From Choristoneura fumiferana (taxonomy: Eukaryota; Arthropoda; Insecta; Lepidoptera; Tortricidae), in assembly GCF_025370935.1 (NCBI RefSeq), contig NC_133481.1, forward strand, positions 18,837,849 to 18,901,848: a stretch of 64,000 nt of DNA, given 5' to 3'. Positions 10,961 through 23,084 of this stretch are shown piece after piece. Both the position numbers and the translations under genes were made by a program. The notes under the pieces are model-generated. The model searched no databases. It worked only from the letters and a program-made list of their open reading frames with translations, and was not told where the DNA came from. Within the stretch, counting starts at the first letter, position 1. Each line of letters opens with the position of its first letter.

Positions 10961-13900
10961 GATTTGACTGGACCTGATACCACAAATGCTCCTCAAACTA
11001 AAGCTGAGGCGACTAAAATAAAACAAGAGGAAAATGTCTACGAAGTAGCCGCTCGTCCTAAAGAACAATATTGCGATGAAGATATTGAGCAGGCGATATT
11101 TGGATCTGTAAAAGATCGCAATAGATCTAGAGAATTCAATAAATTTTCAATACCATACGAAGAGCTTGAAGCAGACGTTAAGACGTATTCGCTAGTTTTG
11201 GATATTGATCAGTTGTGTTATGATTACTCTCAATATATTCAAAACCAACCAGATAAAAGTGAAAAAACCGAAAAACTTATTTCAGTTGAATCGACCAAAG
11301 ATGAATATGTTGAAGCCGAAACACTTGAAATCGAATCATCGTCTATTAAAACTCCTTTAGTTGAAGATATCGTAATACTGGGATCATTACCTACAGAAAC
11401 AAATCGTGTCTCTTCACTTAAAGAAGAAGTACTAAAGCATAGTTATCATGAAATTCAAGACGCTGAAATTCTGCTTGCATCAACTATTATAAAGAATAAA
11501 CCTTCTTTGGAAACTGTAGTAGATAATCAGGTAAAGGAAACTTTTGGCAGTGAAAAAACATCAGTTGAAAAATCAGATGCTACATTACCAGTTTCTACAT
11601 CTGAACAAGAAATCGTACTCGAAAATGTAAATGATAATAATACGTCAAATATAGACAAACCTGAAGAACAAGAAAACGAATTATTTGCAAGCATAGTACA
11701 GCATTTGAGTGAACAAATACCTCGGCAAAGTTATCATGAGGTTGCAGATGCAGAAAATCGTTATGCGCTTACTAAAACTATGTCGTCAACAGAGATGAAA
11801 GATGTTATAATAAAAACAGTTCAAGAAGTAAAAGTTCCTGATAAAAGTAATAAGATTACGCATGTTCAACAAGAGTTGACGGCAGATCTTAAACCTGAAA
11901 TAATTACCGAAGAGAAAATAGCGCAGGGGTTAGAGGGTTCTAAACGATTGTCGCTAGTTGTTGAACCACCAAGACAAAGTTACCAGGAACTAAGGGATGC
12001 GGAATATTTATTAGCTGTTGCTAAATCTCGGGAAAGTAGCCAAGAACCTTCTCTGCCGCAAGTTGTGGAAGAAGTAAAACAAGTAACTGTAGAATCAGCT
12101 AAGGAACTTTTGCAAGATGTAACGGTGTCAGACACTACTGCTGAAACTACAGTTTCATCATTAATCGTATCTAAACCCTCTGAAATAAGTGCCGAATTAC
12201 CACGGCAAAGTTATCATGAAGTTAAAGATGCTGAATATTTATTGGGTACTATCAAATCGCGAGAAGGTATCCAAGTACCTCCTCAAGTTGTAGAAAAAAT
12301 AACTGTTGAACCTGAGAAAGAACCCTTACAACCCGTTTCTATACTTGACGAGTCTACTGAAATAGTTTCACCGTCAGTTACTTTGAAGCCGTCTGAATTT
12401 GTTGATGAAGCACCACGAAATAGTTACCATGAACTTAAGGATGCAGAATATGTATTAGCAGTAATCAAATCAAGAGAAGCTAGCCAGGAACCTTCTCAAG
12501 TCGTCAAAGACTTATCTGAACTAGTTGTAAAACCTGAAAAGGAACTCTTACAAGCTGCTGCTAATATACCTGACAAAACTACTATTACAGTTTCACCGTC
12601 GGTTATTTCTGCGCCATCTGAATTTATTGATGACAGACCACGGCAAAGTTACCATGAACTTAAAGATGCGGAATATTTGTTAGGTATTACCAAATCTAGG
12701 GAAGGTAGTCAAGAGCCTTCTTCATCACAAACCACGGAAGAAGTTAAAGAAGTAGTTGTAGAACCCGTGCTCGCTATTGCCTCACCTGAGACAACTACTG
12801 CAACTATGGTTGGAGAAATCGAGCTTATTCCAATTTCTAATGGAATAGACAATAACATGACTGTAATAACTAACCAACAAATTCAAGTAAATCGACTGTG
12901 TTTACACGAACTCCCACGGTATAATTATCAGGAAGTAAATGATGCTGAACTACGATTTGCATTAATATGCACGTCTAGACAAATTGCAAATGAAATTACT
13001 CCTGAAAAGCCACTTGAAGAAAATATTGAACTAGAAAAGGCGACTGTTGAAGTCATTTTTGAAGCAGAACAACTTGGTATAAATAACTTGATTATAACAA
13101 CTGGCACAGAAGTGGAGCCTAAAGAAGAAATAGACTCTATCAATTTAATAAAGAGTGACAATGACAAAATAAATGAAGAACTTAAAGACAATATTGTGGA
13201 GTCTATTAAACCTGCTGGTAGTTTAGGTCTAGTTTTGGAATCACTTCGTTATAGCTATCATGAAATACAGGATGCTGAACAAAAATTGGCTGTGATGTTG
13301 ACTGACAAAAAAAGTCTTGAAGATGAAGCTGAAATCGAATCAGTTTATGTTTCTGATGAAAAAGAAACTTTGACCGAACAAGAAAATAAGCAGCAATCAC
13401 AAAAACTATATATAGAAACAGAAAAAGTAACTTCTAACCAAGAATTTAGTCATGAGATTATAGAAACACAAAATAAAACTTTGATTGAACATACTAAAGA
13501 CTTTATTTCAAGTGAAAGCAATGTTTTGCTGCCGCTTGACAAGAATTTTGCAGATAGAAAATCAAATGAAATATTAGAATTACAGCCAGAATACTCATTA
13601 CCAGCTGATTTTCTCCATGACACTTTAGTGTCAATGGTGTTTAAAGATGAAACATCTGCAGAAAATATTTCGATTGCTCAAGCCCAAACTGAAATTCAAG
13701 ATACACTAAGTGCAGATTTGGGTGTTATCGTAGAACCCTGTCAAGAAATTGATAACAATTTTGATGTCACGGTTGACGATATTGGTGATTCTGATTTTGT
13801 CATAATTAGTACTGATGACATTGTTGTAAGGTCACCAATGGACAATATTCGCTCAGATGTTACTACCATGATAACGCATGTGCCTTATGAAACTGGAGAA

Positions 13901-16900
13901 ATAAGTGTCACTCAAGACACAATTCTCACAAAAAATCCAGAAATTGAAGAGTATCCATTAGTTGAAGTCACTTCGGGAAGCGACAAAAATACAGATTTAC
14001 CAGAACCTTTTAAACATGCCGATGCTATTAATACCGAACTGGTCACACCTCAAAAAATTTCGGACGAGTTCCTTCAGCGTGAAATACAATCAAACATGGA
14101 ATTCAAAACTCTTAGAAATAAATCTTACGATACGCTTATGCCTGATAATACTACGGACGAAAGTGTTCTTACACAAGTTCTTAAAGACAAAGTAACTGAT
14201 ATTGAAGTATTAAATCCGGTAGACTCTGTAATTCCTACGGTTACTCAAACCAATGTAGCAATTTCTAAACAAACTGCTTCTACCAATATCGATAAAGATC
14301 TAGAAACTTTCTTAGAGCCAGGACAAAGTGTTCTAATATCCAAAGCTAATACAGATGTAAGAACTGAAAATGTTAAATCCCCTATTCATAGCCTACAAGA
14401 CTTACTACCCTCGATTGACTCCATTCCTGAATTCAAACCTTCCTATTCTGTATTGTTTTCAAACTTATCAGCTGATGCCCCAGAATTTACGCCCTCGTAC
14501 ATGTACCAAACTATTGAAACTTCATCTGAAGTCATCATTCCGTTAGAAGATGATGAGAAGCAATTCCCTGATTTGATTGGAAATAAACATGATGAAAAAC
14601 CTCATGCTGTACCTCAATTAGAAGCTGACACAAAGACAACTTATTCAACAATTTTGCAAACAAAAAAAGAAAGGGAAGTCATTACAGTAGAAAAAGATAT
14701 TTCCGACCTATCAAGTACAACCACTGAACTTACAGTAACAACCGAAAAACTAACACAAGAAGATCAAACTGATTCGAAACCTAAAAAACACAAGAAAAAG
14801 AAGAAGAAGGATGATAAGAGAGATGCATCTGTTGAACAACCTGTGATGTCGCCTTCGGCTGTATCTGCTTCTGAGACGGTAGCTCCCGTAGAAACAATTA
14901 ATGTATGGGCTAAATGTGCTGACGATGGTAAATCGTACGCTGAAGTTGTTGCTGAAGGCTTAATTGAGCACACTGAATCCGCCCAATTTGTTAAGCCACA
15001 AGAGTTACCTAGAGCTCACGAGTCTCCTGTGAAGACAGAAGCGCCTGTTCAAATCAAAGTAGCTGCTAAAGAAGAACCTCATATGTTTGAGTCCCCTGAA
15101 AACTCTTGGGCTAAAATTGTTGCAATTAATCGCTCGACTCCTGAGAGAGTAACCCAAGAAGAAAAACATGCTATCGGTGAGCCTCCTGCTGTTCACAAAC
15201 CACCAGTTATATTAGTAGATGAATCAGATACAGAACATAAACCTGAAATGCACGTAGATGCGGAAGGCTTTATCATTGTTGAAAAACGTAGCAGGTCACG
15301 ATCAAGATCAAGAGACAATAGATCCAGATCTAAATCTAATATCAATCAACAGTTGGGAAAACGCGAGAAGTCTGAAAATAGATTTGAAGCTTTATCGATC
15401 CTTAAGTCTGAAACTGTAGAGTCAGTTCCAACTACCCCTGACGTGGAAGAAAAACCGATAGTAAACCTTGAAAAGCGGAAAAAAGTAAGAAGTGGATCAG
15501 CTAAATCAAAAGAAAAAGAAATTGATATTGAGACTCCTGTTATTACTCCTAACACGAGCGAAAACAAGTCAAAGAAGGATAAAAAGAAGCGATCAAATAA
15601 AGCAAAAGAAAGTATTAGACCTGATGAACCTGTAAAGCTTGAACCAGAAGTAATAGTTACAGAAACATTACTTGAGCGTAAGGATGAAATTGAATCTGTC
15701 CAAATACAGTCATCTGTGGAAGAAATTGGCAGTAAAAAGAAAAACAAGAAAAAGAAAAAAGATAAATCTACTACGACCCCTCAAGTTGAACTATCACCTA
15801 TTGAATCAGAACTAACGGTATCACGTATTGAAGAAAAAATAAAAACACAATCTTCAGTGTCAACACCTGAGACAATAAATACACCAATTAAAGACCGACT
15901 TTACAATGAAGCTCAATTTTGGAAGAATGATCCCAGTTGCATAGATGACGTTTTAACTATTGAATTGAGTCCATCGAAAGAAGTAACTTCTATAACCATG
16001 GAAACTAAACAGGAAACTATACCCATTGGTATTTCCTCTAATGTAGAACCAGCTTTCGTGAGTGTAGTACAGGAAAAACATACTGAAAGTATCGATAAAC
16101 AAGAAACAAGTCTAGCAGAAAAGATTACTGAAGAATGGTCTCTTGAAAGTAAAATGGCTGATTTACAAAGGGAAATCGAAGAAATGCTTTTACCTGAAGA
16201 TTCTTCTCAAGTCAGTGATAGCACTCCGAAAGAGTTAGTCGACTCCCAAACTTCAGATTCCCAAAATGATGTATTAGATAGTATGACGCCTTTATTAGCG
16301 TCTCCAGAACATGAAATGACATTAGGAACTGATATTGAAGAAATACCCATCAGTACTGCCAAAAGCCCGCAGGAAGGCGATAAATGTTCTGAAGAACAAA
16401 GACCTACCACAATAGAAGAAGAACTAGAAGACAAACATATTAGTGTCAGCATGATCGACGCTTTGTTAGAAGATGAACCTGAAAAACTTGATAATACAGA
16501 AGAAAAATATACAATGATAACTACCGAACCAGTTGTCACAGAAATCCAGCAAATCATCGAAGAAAAAAAATCAGCTGAGACGTTTGTTATACCAGTAGAA
16601 ACTGTTGTACCAGTAGGAACAGACCTTTCTAACACTGCCCATGATGCCATTACTAATACCCTATCCAATACTGAAGTAGACAATTTCTGGGTCGAAAAAT
16701 CAGTGATAGATGACGCTGAACGTCGCCATGTTGAACAAAAGCAATTAGAAATTCCAGAAATTGTCTCACTTGAAGCTAAAACATACAATAAAACTATACG
16801 TGATAGTCTCGAAGAAAATATTGTAAACGATAGTTCGTTCTGGCCCGAAAAACACCTGTATCATGACGCGGAATGCCAATATTTCCTTTCGATTGCTAGG

Positions 16901-17248
16901 AAATCTAAAACACCTTCTATAGCTAAAGTAGAAGTAAACGTAGACGATCAAAATGATAAAGATAAGGACCCGAGTGGTAGTTCGGGCCACGCCTCTGACG
17001 CGGACGAGTCTAAAGACTCTTGCGGCTCGCCGTTCGACTCAAACTATATCTCAATGGACCTACCTGGCGGCATTTGTAGTTGGAAAGATCAGAGTTCCTA
17101 CTTGAGCGTCGAAACGCTCACTGACTCTCTTACTGAAAAAACATTAGGTGACGCCCGAGAGGATATACTAACAAACCTACCCCTAGAGCCAGCCCCCCCC
17201 TCACCCCTACAGGAGCCGGCGGCCGCGGCAGCCCAGAGGACACCCAAG
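10961..17248 (+). CDS. Msp300: Msp300 giant exon 1, second part: SYHE..DAE repeats, RS stretch
   Basis: This continues the previous segment in a shifted frame, with no ATG and no splice signals between them; with one added base the whole exon (6936-17248) becomes 3,438 codons and phase 0 at both ends. Donor 'gtgact' follows AAG at 17249. The product is disordered and acidic, with eight degenerate repeats with core SYHE[ILV]xDAE (11439-13285), later relatives containing FWxEK..DAE (16680-16890), a lysine run at about 14780, KSYAEVVAEGL and NSWAKIVA at 14930-15125, and an arginine-serine stretch at about 15285-15340. Base composition is AT-rich until about 16970, then GC-rich. It is probably a flexible spacer with binding motifs; its function is unknown. 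Confidence 0.85.
11439..13285 (+). repeat. Eight protein-level repeats, core SYHE[ILV]xDAE
   Basis: Within giant exon 1 the motif appears as HSYHEIQDAEILL, RQSYHEVADAENRY, RQSYQELRDAEYLL, RQSYHEVKDAEYLL, RNSYHELKDAEYVL, RQSYHELKDAEYLL, YNYQEVNDAELRF and YSYHEIQDAEQKL. Copies are spaced roughly 70-110 residues apart. Copies 3 to 6 share an extended unit with a trailing KSRE..QEPS and a leading PSE..... PRQ. I do not know a named domain with this signature. Confidence 0.9.
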
Positions 17249-18662
17249 GTGACTGACCTACAGTCGTATTGTACAACTTTGCAATTTATTTTTTATGTTT
17301 GGCATGATATCTATACTAAATTCTTAATATCACATATTACGATTTGTATCGTGAACATTCAGTGTCAAACCAAACCGCCGTTCGTCTTGTAGAGCCAATT
17401 TTGGCATGCACTGTATGTAAGTCGCAATAGTTTTTACGCATTTGAAGTATGTATGTAGTTTTATTTATTCTAGTCGATGTAGTGTGTTTAGCATTAAATC
17501 TAGTCATGTCTAGTCATCTATATATTTAACCCACATTTTTGTCGAACACTGTTTCCTAGCTTTTAAGCAGTGGTCTTAACTTGATTGTAATAAAAACATA
17601 TGATTGCATTTATGGTTTTATTTAAATGTTTTTTATTACATTTTGTTGAACAATGAACCTTTTTTGGTAAAGACCCGTAAAATTTTTTTTTGTTACTTAA
17701 ATATAGTTTTTCCAAAAAAACATACTTTTTAAATAGCGAAAATTTGGCCCCTACAAGACGATCGACGAAATTTATGCTTTTTTTTAAGATTTTGAGGCAG
17801 AAATGTTTTATTTGGGCTTTGGCATTCATAAACTAGCACCAGATGGATAAAAATGCTGTTTTTGCAAAACACAGCAAAAGCTGAGGTCAGTTGTGACTTT
17901 GATGTAGTTTTAGAAATCCTAGTACTCTCCTTTGAATGAACAATAAAATGTATTACGGATGAACACTAAAATTTTCTTACAATTTTTACTCTGAATATAA
18001 AATTACACTGGCTAGCTTGTCCTTGTGCTAATTGGCTAATTGCGAGCATAGCTCAGTATATTGCTCTCTCATAGTTATTCTTCATTGGTAACTTAACTTA
18101 AATTGTCACTAGCTACATTTAAAAAAATGTCATAATGAATTAAATAATATTTCTTATGACGTCGTGTTCATCCTCCTAAAACACGCCCAGCTTTATTCAC
18201 GAGCCCTAATTCCAATAATATTTTGATGTTGAATGGCTTTAGCATGAGCCGGCGTCGACTAAGTTTATTTTGAGGTTTGATGTTGTCCGTAGCTAACATG
18301 CCTATGCATTTGAAATGCTCGACGTTTTATTTTTACCCCTGCATCTAATCTTTGTAAATGGAATGGAATTTAAAGATGGTGATGCTTTCGAAAACAATTT
18401 AGAATTTAAAAATGATAAGGACTTAGCATTTAGTGATGAAACAAAAACTAAATTTCACGTTGTCTATAATGCCCCCTATGATTACTATTACAAATTCAAA
18501 ATTATTTATTTTGGTTGCAAAAAGTATAATATTTTATAGTACAAACTTATTCATGATGATTAACTTAAAGATGAAGCAAGTAAAAACGTTGATGTCAATC
18601 CATCTTTAGATTCGATTCCAGTTAATAATGTAGTAGTACCTAATCTGGGTGTGTGTTCTCAG
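17249..18662 (+). other. Intron with possible read-through end and decayed exon part
   Basis: If the donor at 17249 is not used, the frame stays open for 47 more codons to TAG at 17390-17392, and AATAAA follows at 17589-17594. From about 18345 to 18660 the frame of the next exon shows acidic coding-like sequence interrupted by two stops (18537 and 18561). The rest is AT-rich with nothing recognised. Confidence 0.5.
17589..17594 (+). promoter_or_regulatory. Candidate polyadenylation signal AATAAA
   Basis: AATAAA lies 197 bases after an in-frame stop (17390-17392) reached by reading through the giant exon donor, and is followed by a T- and GT-rich stretch. It would end a KASH-less isoform. This is motif-based inference. 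Confidence 0.4.
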
Positions 18663-18773
18663 GATGACTTGTCTAATGATATTGAAAGTCTACTAGAAGA
18701 AGTAAAGAGTGTGCAAGCACGCCTCTCGGATCTACCTGATGAAAGTCTCGGAGCCATGGAGGAAGGTCTTAGG
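18663..18773 (+). CDS. Msp300: Msp300 exon: spectrin-type helix
   Basis: Acceptor 'gtgtgttctcag' ends at 18662 and donor 'gtaagt' starts at 18774. It is 37 codons, phase 0 at both ends (DDLSNDIESLLEEVKSVQAR ... GAMEEGLR). Three nearby upstream AG sites (ending at 18570, 18609 and 18621) would each give the wrong phase, which picks this acceptor. It continues directly into EGIEVLTKCDEAAELLESK of the next exon to form a helical unit. The same frame is open upstream to 18564. Confidence 0.82.
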
Positions 18774-21566
18774 GTAAGTTTCACTGTAAATATACCATTT
18801 ATCTTAAAATTAACTGTCCGACCCACTTATGACATTGTTGGTGTTTCTATAGGCTTTTAATTCAGTTTTGCCCGCGATTTTGTCCGCGTGGAAAACGCAA
18901 TATAATTTATATCATTCAAAAAAGAATCATGAATGCAGTAAGTATCTACCTTTCGAATAATGACACAATTATCGAACTAGGTACTGAAGTTATACCTACT
19001 TCTAAGTAAACAAAACTCTTCTAAGTAAATAACCGAACGCTTAAACGAACGAAGAAGCGAATTAATTTCTTATTTATATAGTTACGATGGTCGTTTAGAT
19101 AATTGAAAACTCCCTGTTTAATTATATTTTTAATTGATATTAAATTCAAGTTCAAAATAAATTCAATATAGTTACTCGATAAAAAGTCCTAGTCGACTCA
19201 ATACTCGTAACTTAGCTATGGATCTCGAAAAAAGGGCTTACTTTTTTAAAGGGTTAGTGCAGAAAAATGCATTGCTGTCTCCAATTATTAATAATCAATA
19301 TCTGAATAACCCCTATATTTGCTTTTATTTTCATTGTGGAAATCTTTATCTCTACTTATCTCTACATAGTCTACTTAATTTGATGTGCACCTTAATACAA
19401 AAATGACTAGATATTTTTCCAAAGCATTTTCCTTAGCATTTTTGATAATTTTTAGACAGAATTATCAAGCGATTTACAAAGTCTATAGAAACAATTCAAC
19501 AATAAAACCGATGATAGCATCAGTTGGCAAACGCTTGACGATATTTTGGGCCCAGCGTAAACAAAACTAGAATCTGTTGTACAAAACTACAACGTCATCA
19601 ATTCCTGCATATTGATTTATCACGGCAATGACTGCATTTTAGCCATGTTTTGTGATGATGTCACCAAGGTACTATACATTACGACATAGGTTAATAATAA
19701 ATATAGGCGTTTGGCATCATTCATTGGGACAGTGTTTCGCGGGCAGCGGAACACTTCGAACCGAAATCGAACCACAAAGAGCTGCGAAGTGTTAAGCTAT
19801 ATAAAATTCAATTGTTTCTAAAAGTGAGTGAATATTGAAATTATTGCATAAGTAAACAGTGAATGCGGAATTGTGTTGAAAAACAAATACGGTAAAAAAA
19901 GTTAATTATTTACTTTGATATTGAAATTTCTCCAGGGGAAAGCTAAGTTTAAAAATGGCTAAGTACATGATATTTTTTTTACATATATTTAAAAAATAAA
20001 GTCAATTGTAAAATCTTCTTCCTAAAAAACTTACAGAATAAAAGTTAAGTGCTTAATAATTTTTAATCCTTTTATACTTCAATATTGATTTTAGTGGCAA
20101 GTATTAAAAGTTTTAACGGTGCAATATTTTTAATGATGCAAACAGCAATGTTGTGTTTAACCAAGAGGCAGTAAAATCAATTTTATGACCGAACAATATA
20201 GTTCACTTCGCTATTAACATAAAACTTCAAACCTTGGAGATAAATATAAACATAATAGTGAGAAGTAAACGCTAGGAACATTAATTTCAGTCTTTGACAG
20301 TCACCATACTAAGAACATAAATAAAGGGCGTCTTTAATCATTTGTTTTCTTGTCAAGAAGTATTTTGAGCTTTTGATTTAAAATTGAATTTGTCTTCGTA
20401 TCATGTGTCTTGTTTTTCATGACGCCATGAGTACTAGAGTAGGTAATCATTCTGTATGATGGCAGAATTATTTTTAAATATTTTATTTTTGTTGTATTCA
20501 ATCAGTCTTAATTAAAAAAAAACAAGACTGTCATCAAAAACCAAGAGTTAAGTTACTTAGGTATAGTAATTATAATAAACGTTTATTACAGACGAAGTCT
20601 TTTGAGCAATAGAAATATGTAATATAAACTACTTTACTACTATTATCTATATTACACTGTTAATTTATTGTGTACCTAATAGTAGGTATATTACTGCAGA
20701 GGCGGGAAATGACATTCCTGCCGAGGCCTGTATACTGCTTTTCTTCGAATATGCGAGGAAATAAAACGAAAATATTATATTTATACGACACAATATGTTT
20801 ATACAACCACCTACCTACAATCTTGTAAAAGTAAAAAACCTGCACAATAATAAACACTTCCCAGACATGTCCGGGAAGTAATGCCACTTTTTTTTAAATT
20901 AATTATCATATCAACGCACATAACGATGGACTTCTGGGTCGATTTTTTCAACATTAATGAAATATTAAAAGAGCAAGTCGTTGATTGTTTACCATATTGG
21001 TATTGTATTGCCAAACAAAAAAGAAATAGAACTCAAATCACTCACGTTTGTTTAACCAATACCTAATGTTTCTCCGTAAATTCATTCAATAAATTGAAAT
21101 ATCATCAACCAAACTAAGAATAAATTGTAGAGTATTTACTTGAGGTTTAGGTATTGGCAACGCATTGCAATGGTGTTGCAGTTGTCTAAATCAGGAGACC
21201 CACTTGCTCCATCCAGTCGAATTAACCATTTAGGTATAGGGCATTCAATGGATTTAAATGGCGGTCCATTGATTAACCATTACCAAGTCTTGTTTAAACG
21301 TACACAATTTGCATTTCTGTGAACATACAATGACATAAGTATCATTTACGATGAAGCGTAAACAAGTCATGGGTAAAGGTATATTTAGAAGTTTCCTCAA
21401 CACAATCACGCTTTAAAATAGTGTTTGCTAGCTTATTCAAACATGAATGAAGAAATTAGTTTTAAAATATTTGATCGTTTCAAGGTCTATTTAGTCACGT
21501 TTTGTGGCTAAATACAAAAGTGCGTTCTTGTGAACATTTAATTTTGAGCCACTATGTAAATGACAA

Positions 21567-21962
21567 CTAGCCGTTACCCGCGACTCCGTTCGCGTAAATT
21601 TCGGTTTCACTATCCCGTAGGAACCATGCAGTTTTCCGGGATAAAAACTATCCTATGTCCTTCCCCGGGACTCAAACTATTTGTATAAGTACCGAATTTT
21701 ATCTAAATCGGTTCAGAGGTTTAGGCGTGATGAAGTAACAAACAAATAAATAAACAAACAAACAGACTTTTAAACTTTCGCATTTATTATACTAGCCGTT
21801 ACCCGCGACTCCATCCGCGCAATATCCCACGGAAACTGTGCAATTTTCCAGGATAAAAACTATCCTATGTCCTTCCCCGGGACTCAAACCGAGGACGTGA
21901 TGAAGTAAAAATGAAACAAACAAACACACAGACTTACAATTTCGCATTTATAATATTAGTGG
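21567..21962 (+). mobile_element. Two adjacent copies of a lepidopteran dispersed element
   Basis: Copy one (21567-21791) and copy two (21792-21962) both start 'tagccgttacccgcgactcc', contain 'aaaactatcctatgtccttc' and end near 'tttcgcatttat'. I recognise this as a very common lepidopteran repeat; its class is uncertain. It is non-coding. Related fragments lie at 42239-42445 (opposite strand), 42751-42804 and 49967-50160. Confidence 0.75.
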
Positions 21963-22299
21963 AATTAGTGGGATGTAATAAATAATTCTCATTGCCAATT
22001 ACTAACAACGTGATGTAATGAACAATATGACAAATTAAAGCGGATTATCGCTGTAAAGTAGGTACACGTTCTGGCTCAGCCAGCAACCGCGAAGGTAGGG
22101 GGATGCCAGAACAAAATGGCTAAGTGCTGCTAAGAAAAAGCGCTTGTAAGAAATTTGATCGAAGGAAGCCGTGACTAGATTCCTCCACCTCTTGTCTTGG
22201 AGTACTTTCGTGGTGCCTGAGCTAAACTTTATTTTTTATGACTTCAAATAAGTAGAATTAGGCATCGGAAGCTGTTTTACGTAGCAAACATCGAAGTTA

Positions 22300-22440
22300 A
22301 AAAAAACACGGCTAGATACCCCGTGGTTATAAAGAACTAGACTACGAAGCTTAAGATACTGGGTTCGATCTCCGGTCGGGGCATATTGTATGAAAAATAC
22401 GAATGTTTGTTTTCGAGCCTTGTGTGTTTAATATGTATTT
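22300..22440 (+). mobile_element. Possible tRNA-derived SINE
   Basis: It contains 'gggttcgatctcc' at 22361-22373, matching a RNA polymerase III B-box, preceded by 'agataccccgtggttataaa' that resembles a SINE head. It does not fold as an intact tRNA, and the A-box is weak. Confidence 0.4.
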
Positions 22441-22445
22441 AAGTA

Positions 22446-22681
22446 CCGTAAACTCAGGTTTCTATAGTCCTAGCGTTCATCAATAGTCCAAACGGACTTT
22501 TTAATATTTCGAACAATTACGGATCTGCTAACGTCATCTAGGAGGTTCATCTCAGCCTGATCCAATAGAAAATGCACGATGAACCTCCTAAACATTAGCA
22601 GTTCTGTGATGGTTTGAAATGTTCAAAAGTCCGTTTGGACTATTGATGAAAGCTTCGGACTATAGAAACCTGAGTTTACGG
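22446..22681. mobile_element. Palindromic MITE with TA target duplication
   Basis: The ends 'ccgtaaactcaggtttctat' and its complement at 22662-22681 flank a second inner inverted pair ('atagtccaaacggact'). TA occurs directly outside both ends (22444-22445 and 22682-22683). A TA duplication is typical of Tc1/mariner-mobilised elements. It sits 229 bases before the exon at 22911. Confidence 0.8.
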
Positions 22682-22910
22682 TATGTATCTATCTATTTAA
22701 GTATGTTTATCCGTTGCCTAGTACCCGTAATACAAGCTTTGCTAACTTTGGGACTAGGTCAATTGGTGTCTAGTGTCCCGTGATATGTATTTTGTTTATA
22801 TAAGCACTCGATTTTAGTAATGACAATTGTACAAGTTCGGAACATACTTGGATTGTTGTAAGACTGTTGACATCCTAACCCCTTCTTATTCCTTAACCTT
22901 CAAATTTCAG

Positions 22911-23084
22911 GAGGGCATCGAAGTACTCACGAAGTGTGATGAAGCGGCGGAGCTCCTAGAATCCAAGATCATGGAATATCGCCAGGAGACGGAGATTCAA
23001 TCCCTGAGTCGGGAGCTGATGTTGATTAGAGTCAGGATATCCAAGCTATTGCAGCAAGCAAGGCAGGGGCTGGACATCATCCAG
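22911..23084 (+). CDS. Msp300: Msp300 exon: spectrin-type helix
   Basis: Acceptor 'caaatttcag' ends at 22910 and donor 'gtaaga' starts at 23085. It is 58 codons, phase 0 at both ends. The product EGIEVLTKCDEAAELLESKI ... ISKLLQQARQGLDIIQ is a continuous amphipathic helix pair in spectrin style. It lies between the short exon at 18663 and giant exon 2. Confidence 0.88.

Larger units (their letters stand above)
18774..22910. other. Intron, AT-rich, several dispersed repeats
   Basis: No exon was found. It holds a possible TATA motif at 19798-19805 without a matching first exon, two head-to-tail copies of a 'ctagccgttacccgcg' element (21567-21962), a possible tRNA-derived element with a 'gggttcgatctcc' B-box at about 22361, and a palindromic element with TA duplication (22446-22681). 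Confidence 0.6.

Noticed and set aside
10940..10970. Programmed -1 frameshift
   Set aside because: No slippery heptamer or clear downstream structure in the narrow window where both frames are open; a missing base explains it more simply.
10964..17392. Treating the second half of giant exon 1 as a separate gene
   Set aside because: It starts at TTG without promoter or ATG, continues the same protein style, and the phase arithmetic joins it to the upstream half with one base added.
19798..19805. TATATAAA as an internal promoter
   Set aside because: No first exon with a start codon and phase-compatible donor follows; the motif is common in AT-rich introns.
22320..22385. A tRNA gene
   Set aside because: A B-box-like motif is present but no cloverleaf or convincing A-box; it fits a tRNA-derived SINE better.
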